Below, in pieces: positions 58,001-64,000 of a stretch of DNA of 64,000 bases. The stretch covers positions 30,662,676-30,726,675 of the forward strand of contig NC_135550.1 of assembly GCF_964340395.1 (NCBI RefSeq). Reading direction: 5' to 3'. Each line of letters opens with the position of its first letter. Position 1 is the stretch's first letter. Made by a program: the position numbers and the translations under genes. This DNA is from Glandiceps talaboti (lineage: Eukaryota; Hemichordata; Enteropneusta; Spengelidae). The notes beneath the pieces are model-generated. The model made no database searches. It worked only from the letters and a program-made list of their open reading frames with translations, and was not told where the DNA came from.

Positions 58001-58789
58001 ACATAGGTTCAATATATGCAATTTTGACCTTGATTTGTAATGTTGAGGAGCACACTGATCCTTGGTATAAACTATATAGCCAGATTTGAAATCCACGTGA
58101 AATGTGATAATCCCTGATACAGATGAGTCATCTTTTTATGACATTATCATCTGTGAACAGGCATCACAGATGACACAATAGTCAATGAACTACATTAACT
58201 TCCTGCCCTTGAGGGGAGTGTTATGAAGGTAAACATGTTTGTTGTCTTCTGACTACACGCATTCTACATCCATATCAAATCCTGACATTCAGAACTTTGA
58301 ATACAGAATCCACATTGCTTTTAAACCAAAACTGTAATATTTGTCTGTATAGTTAATATTCATGTTTTATTCAAATGAACCATTTCTGGAACATCAAAGA
58401 TGTTCACCTTCAAGCTTTTCATTTTCAAAGGGACATGAATCGGTTCGCATAATAAATGTGCTTGAGATGGAAAATGTTCACATATCATAATTCTTAAATG
58501 TTCACTGGTCCAGTCACATGAATAATGGCGATACTTTACAGCTGTGACCTTTTCAATTTGTGCTTGTAACTAGACGTAAAAATCACCTAGTAACACTCCA
58601 GACGGCCTCAACCGTACACCCATTTTGTGTTAAAATATAAGACACTTACCTTTCGAAACACCGATCAACATTGTCAGACATAAGTAGCAACATACATAGC
58701 TGCTCTAGGGCAATGAGCTGCATGTCTCTCTCGTCCCCTTGGCCCATTTGTAGCCATTCTAACAGGGTTTCTGGATCCACATCTGCCAT
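12443..58789 (-). CDS. HECTD1: E3 ubiquitin-protein ligase HECTD1, complete, 42 coding exons, 2517 aa
   Basis: HECTD1 is a large HECT-type ligase that forms a thioester with ubiquitin before passing it to substrates; in vertebrates it acts in neural tube and placental development and in cell migration. Reading the minus strand from ATG 58789 to TGA 12443-12445, 42 exons join into an open frame of 7554 nt. Similarity to vertebrate HECTD1 runs along the whole length, from [20 protein letters not shown] to the C terminus EKGFHLN. Order: armadillo-like N terminus, ankyrin repeats, Sad1/UNC-type domain, MIB/HERC2 domain, Ser/Ala-rich and acidic linker, basic helix bundle, HECT domain. It is about 93 residues shorter than human HECTD1 (2610 aa), mainly in the low-complexity linker. 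The start context is optimal (A at -3, G at +4). One intron uses a GC donor. Exon coordinates are given in the block entries. Confidence 0.97.
16612..17253 (-). CDS. HECTD1: HECTD1 exons 35-36: linker before the HECT domain
   Basis: Exons are 17052-17253 and 16612-16694 (residues about 1864-1958). Exon 35 is a diverged Ser/Pro/Lys-rich linker that ends in the conserved [15 protein letters not shown] helix. Exon 36 gives [20 protein letters not shown], like the vertebrate PPDEFTSKKITTKILQQ. The phases (split Gly codon at the junction) confirm the splice. Confidence 0.93.
17688..19930 (-). CDS. HECTD1: HECTD1 exons 30-34, including the basic tilted helix bundle
   Basis: Exons are 19774-19930, 19002-19090, 18583-18713, 18190-18247 and 17688-17870 (residues about 1658-1863). 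Exon 30 carries [20 protein letters not shown], almost identical to vertebrates. Exon 32 ends in [11 protein letters not shown]. Exon 34 has [20 protein letters not shown] then [14 protein letters not shown], the helix bundle (BTHB) just upstream of the HECT region. A minisatellite fills much of the intron between exons 30 and 31. Confidence 0.95.
19210..19622. repeat. 59-bp minisatellite, about 7 copies, in HECTD1 intron 30
   Basis: The unit runs TAACTTTGGATATTTGGTTA, then AAAVAGCRCCCTCAATGG, then CTACAGTAGTGATAATCATTG. Units begin near 19210, 19272, 19332, 19391, 19450, 19509 and 19568. The last four are nearly identical and exactly 59 bp apart, while the first two or three are 60-62 bp and diverged. 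The intron is about 683 bp, so the array is most of it. Confidence 0.9.
21640..25588 (-). CDS. HECTD1: HECTD1 exons 26-29: low-complexity Ala/Ser region and acidic patch
   Basis: Exons are 25433-25588, 25078-25149, 24617-24823 and 21640-21956 (residues about 1407-1657). Exon 26 is Ala-rich and exon 28 Ser-rich, with the conserved VSVPNLSS motif. Exon 29 carries [10 protein letters not shown], the [20 protein letters not shown] helix and then a run of Asp/Glu. Splice phases agree throughout. Vertebrates have a longer segment between the acidic patch and the GGRRRTW motif; here exon 29 leads almost directly to exon 30. Confidence 0.92.
22200..22720. repeat. Dispersed repeat with GGAC/GGAT tail in HECTD1 intron 28
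   Basis: The segment contains GACCTTGAACATGGAGGTCA, then CCAAGTTTGATTGAAATCAG, and a GGAC/GGAT tetranucleotide run at 22621-22663. It ends with AATAGCCCTCCGGGTTGTGC. This order resembles interspersed repeats common in marine invertebrate genomes. The family is not identified and the borders are approximate. Confidence 0.5.
25787..25860. repeat. Two-phase pentanucleotide microsatellite (GGACA then AGACA)
   Basis: About six GGACA units are followed by about eight AGACA units, in HECTD1 intron 25. The sharp switch suggests a point mutation in one unit that then spread by slippage. Confidence 0.95.
25962..27816 (-). CDS. HECTD1: HECTD1 exons 24-25: MIB/HERC2 domain
   Basis: Exons are 27640-27816 and 25962-26234 (residues about 1257-1406). 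After [19 protein letters not shown] comes the MIB/HERC2 domain: [40 protein letters not shown] and [16 protein letters not shown]. The domain is split across the two exons at a Gly codon. A Ser/Lys-rich tail follows in exon 25. The 1.4-kb intron between them holds no recognisable feature. Confidence 0.95.
27981..28026. repeat. (TG)n microsatellite in HECTD1 intron 23
   Basis: A TG dinucleotide run interrupted near its end by TATG, with an AT run about 35 bp before it. Confidence 0.97.
28271..30100 (-). CDS. HECTD1: HECTD1 exons 20-23: Sad1/UNC-type (galactose-binding-like) domain
   Basis: Exons are 29961-30100, 29414-29557, 28885-29064 and 28271-28437 (residues about 1047-1256). The sequence runs [89 protein letters not shown], then [17 protein letters not shown]. 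It is very close to the vertebrate protein and corresponds to its Sad1/UNC-like discoidin-type fold. This is one of the most conserved parts of the gene. Confidence 0.96.
30332..32320 (-). CDS. HECTD1: HECTD1 exons 16-19: helical middle region
   Basis: Exons are 32183-32320, 31673-31819, 31020-31220 and 30332-30466 (residues about 840-1046). Motifs shared with vertebrate HECTD1 are [54 protein letters not shown] and [16 protein letters not shown]. All four exons begin and end in phase 0. Confidence 0.95.
32769..35377 (-). CDS. HECTD1: HECTD1 exons 11-15: helical region and conserved WRxW/GSNGWFRF segment
   Basis: Exons are 35236-35377, 34488-34652, 33861-34089, 33188-33363 and 32769-32936 (residues about 546-839). 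Strong blocks are [90 protein letters not shown] and [20 protein letters not shown]. Exon 14 ends CAACAG followed by GCAAGT, a GC splice donor. Joined to exon 15 this gives one Gln more than the human DGQQATIL. Confidence 0.95.
35530..35753. mobile_element. MITE candidate in HECTD1 intron 10
   Basis: A 224-bp segment whose ends ATTTTTTGTCTCACTGCAGAT (21 nt, 35530-35550) and, inverted, ATTTTATGTCTCGTTGCAGA plus T (35733-35753) match at 18 of 21 positions. The inside is richer in CpG and GC than the surrounding intron. No clear target-site duplication was found, so the class is open. Confidence 0.6.
35902..38697 (-). CDS. HECTD1: HECTD1 exons 7-10: ankyrin repeats and following linker
   Basis: Exons are 38621-38697, 37166-37264, 36720-36843 and 35902-36091 (residues about 383-545). 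Three ankyrin repeats are readable: [40 protein letters not shown] and [20 protein letters not shown]. Exon 10 begins EWMVPVS, runs through a Thr/Glu-rich linker, and ends in [20 protein letters not shown]. Introns fall near repeat boundaries. The exon 6/7 junction reads [12 protein letters not shown], like vertebrate DTGAFEVNFMDD. Confidence 0.96.
38219..38525. repeat. Diverged tandem duplication (~150 bp x 2) in HECTD1 intron 7
   Basis: Copies begin near 38219 and 38368 with TTTTACAATAGAATAT. They share GGTAAGAAAATCTCCC, GAGTTCC, CAATGTAGG and AACTTGACC-type blocks with small indels. Confidence 0.75.
39502..44501 (-). CDS. HECTD1: HECTD1 exons 2-6: armadillo-like N-terminal domain
   Basis: Exons are 44267-44501, 43175-43402, 41059-41328, 40301-40359 and 39502-39716 (residues about 47-382). 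Motifs almost identical to vertebrates include [113 protein letters not shown] and [20 protein letters not shown]. Exon 4 contains a variable Ala/Gly/Pro-rich loop. All junctions keep frame. Confidence 0.96.
43871..44178. mobile_element. hAT-like MITE candidate in HECTD1 intron 2
   Basis: A 308-bp segment begins CAGGGTTCAAAATTAACA and ends TATTAATTTTTGGGCCCTG; the ends are imperfect inverted repeats. The CAGGG start is usual for hAT elements. The flanks do not show a clean 8-bp duplication, and several internal GGGCTACC motifs recur. The call rests on the termini only. Confidence 0.45.
46618..46801. repeat. Tandem repeat, ~62 bp x 3, HECTD1 intron 1
   Basis: Three diverged units start near 46618, 46679 and 46741. 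Each begins with TCTTTTTTATCTCTT-type sequence, followed by ACAGGCCTGGCA and ending near ATTTTAAAATT. Confidence 0.8.
47239..47572. repeat. Tandem duplication, ~170 bp x 2, HECTD1 intron 1
   Basis: Copies start at 47239 and 47410 (TAGACTGTTT). They share GATATGCCATACTAACCTTC, ATAACAAGGTTC and TTGTTGTCTTTATATT, and both end in CATCAATA-TACATTACA. Confidence 0.85.
49705..49815. repeat. Tandem repeat, 36-39 bp x 3, HECTD1 intron 1
   Basis: Three units, GATGTGAGTTTTCATTATAA then TATATATGAATTTAAT, are almost identical apart from a 3-bp indel in the first. Confidence 0.93.
58650..58789 (-). CDS. HECTD1: HECTD1 exon 1 (start codon exon)
   Basis: The exon encodes residues 1-46 plus two bases: [20 protein letters not shown], then [20 protein letters not shown] and VDRCFE, matching vertebrates almost residue for residue. 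It ends GAAAG|GTAAGT and joins exon 2 as a split Ser codon. The bases around the ATG (AAAATGGCAG) also fit a YY1-type motif. Confidence 0.96.
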
Positions 58790-59200
58790 TTTGAATAATT
58801 TAATAAGTCGTCAGCTGCCAACAATAACAAATCTCGCCGTCTGACGAGTTTCTTGACGAGTCCTCACTCCTCTTCTCGCTCCTTAAACCGCTCTGTTTCG
58901 GCGAGCGTGAGGCTTGATATCAATGACCCTGTTGGTGTGATCGTATTGGTCCAAACTATATCGAAAACAGAACAATTTCTTGAAAATTCTCGAAACTATC
59001 CTAAACAGGAAGTGTCGGCGAACGTTGTGTTTGAAAGGGTCACCTGAGCATAGTCGACTCACATACAACAAAAGCTAGATTGAACTGTGGTGAAATTAAA
59101 TCACCAAAAAATTCTATACCATGCCTGTCGTATAAGTTCAGTCCGCCATTTTCCCGTTTCAAAAAGGCTGGTCCCTTATTAAACTTCCAGCACAAGTCCT
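58790..59200 (-). promoter_or_regulatory. HECTD1 5' UTR and promoter region
   Basis: The block upstream of the ATG has clearly more CpG than the introns (for example TCTCGCCGTCTGACGAG near 58831 and TTTCGGCGAGCG near 58897). A CCGCCATTTT sequence at about 59149-59158 is a second YY1-like motif in the gene's sense orientation. No TATA box stands out. The start site is not defined. Confidence 0.45.
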
Positions 59201-60516
59201 GAATGAAGTAAATCTGTGAAAAACGTTTACGTTTGATTAAAATATCCCACCCGGTTAGTCGGGAATGCGGTGGTGCTGGCGGATGTCAACTACCAAGCCT
59301 CGTTGTGATAAGAAACCTCCAGTGTATCCCATATTCCATTGCGACTTACTACACCTGTGAAATTCTGAATAGAACGTAGAGGGCGAAATGACATGCTCTT
59401 GACCTCACACCAGAGAGGGCAAACTATATAGATTATAACCCCCCCCCCCCCCCCCCGAGAAAAAACGCCATACATTTTATTTAAAAAGGGCAAATACAAA
59501 ATTGGACCAATTTATTAGGCAGCTGACCGATGCAAATATGATTTACCAAACGTAAAAGTTTGCAAATATAGAAACGGAAATCGTTGAGGCTGTCAATTCA
59601 AATTAAATTTTAGCGAATACTTCAATGCATACAAGTAAGTGTAACTGTGTTCAAGTGTTTTATTTAACAATTTTGCAGGTCTGCCATAGTATACTTGATT
59701 TGAATTTGGTCATTCGTCTTTTACAAACAAATTGCCTAAAAATGAAAGATGCAACGACAGTTTATATGACGAATCATTCATCATTAACCGATTAAATTTA
59801 CCTTTCTCTAGCTCTCCTGTCTTAAAAATGAAATTAAAACATTATTCAGTTTGATTGTTTTCATGTTTTATTTTGGGTATTGATTGGTAGGTCTACCATG
59901 TTAGTAAGCTTATGTTTCATTTATTGATCGCATTTATACTCGACATTTTTTTGACATCATTTGGGGAATTCGTCATCCTAATTCGTTGTTTAAGAACATC
60001 TTTCACTTGTTAGTAAAATTGTAACGCCGTGGTTCACCAATATAAGCATAACATGTCAAAGGGACGACAAAAAGTCACTGACCCCCACTCCCTCTGTAAA
60101 ACCGAAACATGCTGATCCCACCCCATCGCGTATTTTTGAAACCCCATATCATATTCACATGCCAGGTATTACATCGTGACTCAGAGTGGACTGCTTCATG
60201 CTTGACTATGTCTCGCAAAAGCTTTATATTAAAGACAGCGCCATCATCAGGTTGAAATAATAGCATCTTGATAGTAAAAGGTACGAAGGGAACCCTTGAG
60301 ATGGGAATATGCACACCTTCCATGGGAGTTCGAGAGGGTCTCCCCTAGAAGCTCTGGAGGATTTTTGACTCGTAAAGGCAATTTTTAGGCTATTCAGGCC
60401 TTTCGGGTAATAATTTCCAAGCTGTACAAGAAGACAACAACATCAAGTAATTGGCAACTACATATGGTATTTGATTGTGGGATAACGTGACCCTGTCTGA
60501 AAACTGAAAGAGTGTA
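59201..60516. other. Non-coding upstream DNA, nothing recognised
   Basis: It contains a C run at about 59440-59456. An open frame at 60075-60323 (minus) has no recognisable family and no start or splice support. No RNA gene was seen. Confidence 0.5.
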
Positions 60517-60524
60517 GTGTAGTG

Positions 60525-60724
60525 CACAGGGGCGTGTATTATTGCTTAGATTTCCGTTTTCTTAGGAAAATATCATACGAATCTTGCTGCTACAAATGTA
60601 TCGATCTATAGTACTACGTATACTCTCTTTCCCTATACAGGTAGGAATATATATTCAAAAGGTTGTTATATTTAGTCTGTAGACCTGGAAAACAACAATC
60701 TATGCAATATTACACGCCCCTGTG
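60525..60724. mobile_element. hAT-like MITE inside a TGTAG microsatellite
   Basis: A 200-bp element with near-perfect terminal inverted repeats. The left end CACAGGGGCGTGTA and the right end TACACGCCCCTGTG continue inward to about 27 bp with two mismatches. GTGTAGTG flanks it directly on both sides (60517-60524 and 60725-60732), which fits the 8-bp duplication of hAT elements. Because the site is itself a TGTAG repeat, the duplication is not independent proof. It has no coding capacity. Confidence 0.75.
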
Positions 60725-60840
60725 GTGTAGTGTAGTGTAGTGTAGTGTAGTGTAGTGTAGTGTAGTGTAGTGTAGTGTAGTGTAGTGTAGTGTAGTGTAG
60801 TGTAGTGTAGTGTAGTGTAGTGTAGTGTAGTGTAGTGTAG
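60725..60840. repeat. (TGTAG)23 microsatellite
   Basis: A perfect pentanucleotide run of about 23 units abuts the right end of the MITE. Only two to three units remain on its left side. Confidence 0.98.
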
Positions 60841-61213
60841 GCACGAGAAAAGAACAAGTCCAAGGTATCAGCGCCACCTAGCTAGCGTCGAAACATCGCA
60901 GGGTAACGGCACCATGGAACAGATTTCGATATGTGCATGTTTTCAATTAATTTGTATCCACTTTTTGTTACAATTCTTTCACTTTTATAATCATGTTAAT
61001 AGTTGACACGGGTTAATTTTGAGGACAAGAGAAACTAAGAATAACGTTTTCAAGTTCACAATCAATCAATCACTAGAAGCCTAGATCCTCAAGTTCACGC
61101 TGGGGTGGGATGGGGGTGGGGTGTTGTTAATAGTCAAAATCCGACAATGAATCTGCTTGCGCGAAGGATCCAGACTAAGCAGTTACGGTCGTAAAATCAC
61201 CGATCTTGTACGC

Positions 61214-61430
61214 CTTGTACAACCGACATTTGTAATAATTGCCGAAATTTGTAAGAAACCGAAATTTGTAATAAAATTGCCGACATTTGTAATAAATTGC
61301 CGATATTTGTAATAAACTGACGACATTTGTAATAAATTCTGTGAACGACAATTGTAATAAAAATTGCCGATATTTGTAATAAATTTCAGAAAAAAATGTG
61401 TAATAAACCTGCCGAAATTTGTAATAAAAA
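61214..61430. repeat. Minisatellite array A (GCCGACATTTGTAATAAA type)
   Basis: About nine degenerate units of GCCGACATTTGTAATAAA with uneven spacing of 18-27 bp. It is the reverse complement of the unit in the array at 62945-63665. Confidence 0.85.
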
Positions 61431-61577
61431 AAAGGTTAAGGGGGTTCCTCTCTGACTTTCAAAGAAATGGAGTTTCTCATTCTAAACTTAGAGAAAGGAT
61501 TTAAAATATCGTCATTACAGGCTTCCTAGAATTAATTTACAACAATTATGTCAGCCACTTGGATCTTTGAATCTTTG

Positions 61578-61648
<71 letters not shown>

Positions 61649-61657
61649 GTCAGTCAA
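61578..61657. repeat. (AATC)n tetranucleotide microsatellite
   Basis: About 17 AATC units followed by a few AGTC units. The apparent protein repeat read across it is an artefact. Confidence 0.97.
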
Positions 61658-61854
61658 TAATAAGTCTATTTATCTACCTAGCTACTTACTTACCTACTAG
61701 TACCTACATTATATACCCAGCAGTACTCATGTACCAACCCATCAGTTCAAATCATAATTCACTTGATGAACACGTCATGCTTTATTGAACGAATGTAAAT
61801 TTTGATCATTGGTGGACGTGTTGTTAAATTGACTTTGTCAAAAGATAACTTGTC

Positions 61855-61978
61855 GGTTGGTTGGTTGGCTGGTTGGTTGGCTGGCTGGTTGGTTGGCTGG
61901 TTGGCTGGTCGGTTGGTTGACTGACTGACTGACTGACTGACTGACTGACTGACTGACTGGCTGGCTGACTGACTGACG
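61855..61978. repeat. Compound tetranucleotide repeat (TTGG/CTGG then TGAC)
   Basis: Mixed GGTT and GGCT units switch to a pure GACT run and then GGCT again. A related GGTT run occurs at 62231-62252. Confidence 0.95.
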
Positions 61979-62944
61979 GAGGGATGGAAAGACGGGCGTA
62001 TGGAGGGTAGCTAAAAAGTAATTTCAATCTGTTTTCTAATCTGATTTTATCTAGTTCTTAAATCTTACTTCCTCTAGTGTACAAGCGGCGAATGTATGAG
62101 TTGTTTGTGATTGTGAAGGCTTCTGAGTGATGAGTGAATATACCAACTAGCATCATCAATCCATCACTTGATCAACACTTCGTGGTTGTATGATCGAATG
62201 TAAAAATTTTAATCATTGCGGACAAAGTGTTGGTTGGTTGGTTGGTTGGTTAGCTGGTCGGTTGACTACCAACAAACTGATTTCTCTAGAAATCTTAGAA
62301 ACGGCGATTTCACAACCAATTTTAGAGTGCATTTGGGGGCAAAAATGGAAAGCTTCATAATGGCTTGAGAAATAATTGGTATGAGTATTTTTTTTAAACA
62401 AATTAGTTAGTATATCAATAAGTCTACACGGACATATTCTTGTCCGTGAGTGTGAAGAGATTAATATGCATAAAGGCGAATATTTCAGACATCATACATT
62501 ACGGACACTTGGTGTTATGGATACTGTATATCACTATATCTCACCAAAGTCTAGCGACACACATACCAGTTTCCAGGTTCGATTATTGTTGGTCTGTGAA
62601 CTAATTGTACTTAATAAATGTATAAAAAGAAACATAATCGCTTGCCAATATTTGCCTGATGGTTTTATTAACACAAACCTATGACAGGCCAACCAACGAT
62701 AAACTCTGATATATAAAGGAAGAATTTTGGATTTGAATCATAGAAGTAAATACATAACAATATAGTTCTGTATCAATTTTTGGTACTAAATACCGACGCA
62801 AAACTTCCCTGGCTTAACTTGTAGAATAAGTTCTTACACAGGGAATTTTGATAAAGTTTCTTAGATCCAGGTGTTTAATTTGTTGAAATCTAGGATTGGT
62901 GAAGATGAGGCACTTATTTTGTAAAGTTTTACTGTCAGTTTTAC

Positions 62945-63665
62945 TTCAAATGTCGTTACAAATGTCGGCATTTGTGTTACAAATGTCGGCAATGTTATTA
63001 CAAATGTCGTTAGTTTATTAAAAATGTCGTCAATGTTATTACAAATGTCGTTAGTTTATTACAAATGTCGGCAATTTTATTACAATTGTCGTTAGTTTAT
63101 TACAAATGTCGTCAATTTTATTACAAATGTCGTTAGTTTATTACAAATGTCGGCAATTTTATTACAAATGTCGTTAGTTTATTAAAAATGTCGGCAGTGT
63201 TATTACAAATGTCGGCAATTTTATTACAAATGTCATTAATAAGTTATTACAAATGTCGGCAACGTTATATTACAAATGTCGGCAATTTTATTACAATTGT
63301 CGTTAGTTTATTACAAATGTCGTCAATTTTATTACAAATGTCATTAGTTTATTACAAATGTCGTCAGTTTATTACAAATGTCGTCAATTGTATTACAAAT
63401 GTCGTCAATTTTATTACAAATGTCGTTAGTTTACTACAAATGTCGTCAATTTTATTACAAATGTTGTTAGTTTATTAAAAATGTCGTCAATTTTATTACA
63501 AATGTCGTCAGTTTATTACAAATGTCGGCAATTTTATTACAAATGTCGTCAGTTTATTACAAATGTCGGCAATTTTATTACAAATGTCAAAGTTTATTAC
63601 AAATGTCCGTAATTTTATTACAATTATCGTTAGTTTATTACAAAGGTCGGCAATTTTGTTACAAG
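62945..63665. repeat. Minisatellite array B (TTATTACAAATGTCG type), ~35 units
   Basis: Units of 20-21 bp share the core TTATTACAAATGTCG. Two variants, ending GGCAATT and TTAGT, alternate over several stretches and give a ~41-bp higher-order repeat. GTCAATT variants are mixed in. The array is in opposite orientation to array A. Confidence 0.92.
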
Positions 63666-64000
63666 TTTTCAACAACTTTATTACAAGTATATTCGCAATT
63701 GGTACAAGTCTCTGTAAATATATAAAACAAGTTGTAATGTTATATATAGTGGCCACAACAACATTTGGTTGTGCTATTATAAAACATTCTACAAGTTCAA
63801 AATTGAAATACACAAAATAATGATTTTTTGAAATGGAGATAAGATTTCATTATTTTAGAGAAAGGGATTGGGGAGACGTTATTCTCCCCTTTTTTCTGTC
63901 CTTCATCTAAATAAATCAGAACTCATGAACTCATTCCCGGCTCCACTGGTCAACTATCCCTGAAATCCCTTCCCTATCAGATTTAAAATGATGAAGTACT

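Larger units (their letters stand above)
44502..58649 (-). other. HECTD1 intron 1, 14.1 kb
   Basis: This intron is by far the largest and separates exon 1 from the rest of the coding sequence. I saw no convincing nested gene. The short open frames inside it are AT-rich, lack a recognisable family, and do not continue across splice sites. It contains three internal tandem duplications (listed separately), an AT microsatellite at 55366-55385, and many ACATGT/TACATGTA motifs. Long first introns often hold enhancers, but none can be named from sequence. Confidence 0.7.

Noticed and set aside
60075-60323. 82-codon minus-strand frame with Cys, Trp and His residues
   Set aside because: It looks somewhat protein-like but matches no family I can name and has no supporting context; it could be a decayed gene fragment.
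60672-60863. Open frame encoding repeated YTTLH
   Set aside because: It is a reading of the TGTAG microsatellite.
61567-62027. Open frames encoding INQS and QPTSQPTN repeats
   Set aside because: They are readings of AATC and GGTT/GACT tetranucleotide runs.
62945-63665. Regular repeat spacing that recalls a CRISPR array
   Set aside because: The intervals are themselves repeats with no unique spacers, and the context is an intron-rich animal genome.
63188-63813. Overlapping open frames of about 65-100 codons on both strands rich in LLQM or CNKL/ITNV repeats
   Set aside because: They are translations of the 20-bp minisatellite, open in several frames because the repeat lacks stops; not proteins.

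Overview
The window is nuclear DNA from an animal. It is AT-rich, its genes are split by many spliceosomal introns, and microsatellites, minisatellites and small inverted-repeat transposons are common. The three protein-coding genes are conserved metazoan families. The dispersed repeats look like those of marine invertebrates, but the species cannot be fixed from the sequence alone.

Layout. (1) 1-2943, minus strand: the 5' end of a ribosome-binding protein 1 (RRBP1/p180) gene. Its first coding exon is 2232-2943 and the rest of the gene lies beyond the left edge; a non-coding leader exon probably ends at 3722. (2) 2944-4508: a divergent promoter region shared by RRBP1 (leftward) and ENOPH1 (rightward). 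(3) 4509-9035, plus strand: complete enolase-phosphatase E1 (ENOPH1), six exons, 279 aa. (4) 9036-12442: tail-to-tail spacer carrying the two 3' UTRs. (5) 12443-58789, minus strand: a complete HECTD1 E3 ubiquitin ligase gene, 42 coding exons, 2517 aa; I placed every splice junction by reading frame and by similarity to vertebrate HECTD1. Its first intron is 14.1 kb. (6) 58790-64000: HECTD1 promoter and upstream non-coding DNA that is very rich in simple repeats. It includes two arrays of one ~20-bp repeat in opposite orientations and a hAT-like MITE lying inside a TGTAG microsatellite.

The genes do not form an operon or shared pathway. RRBP1 is an ER membrane protein that binds ribosomes, ENOPH1 is a cytosolic methionine-salvage enzyme, and HECTD1 is a large ubiquitin ligase. 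No undescribed protein system is visible. The most notable items are non-coding. A foldback element sits exactly at the ENOPH1 exon 1 splice donor; it duplicated the donor and seems to supply two bases of the donor now in use. The other notable item is the inverted minisatellite structure at 61.2-63.7 kb.
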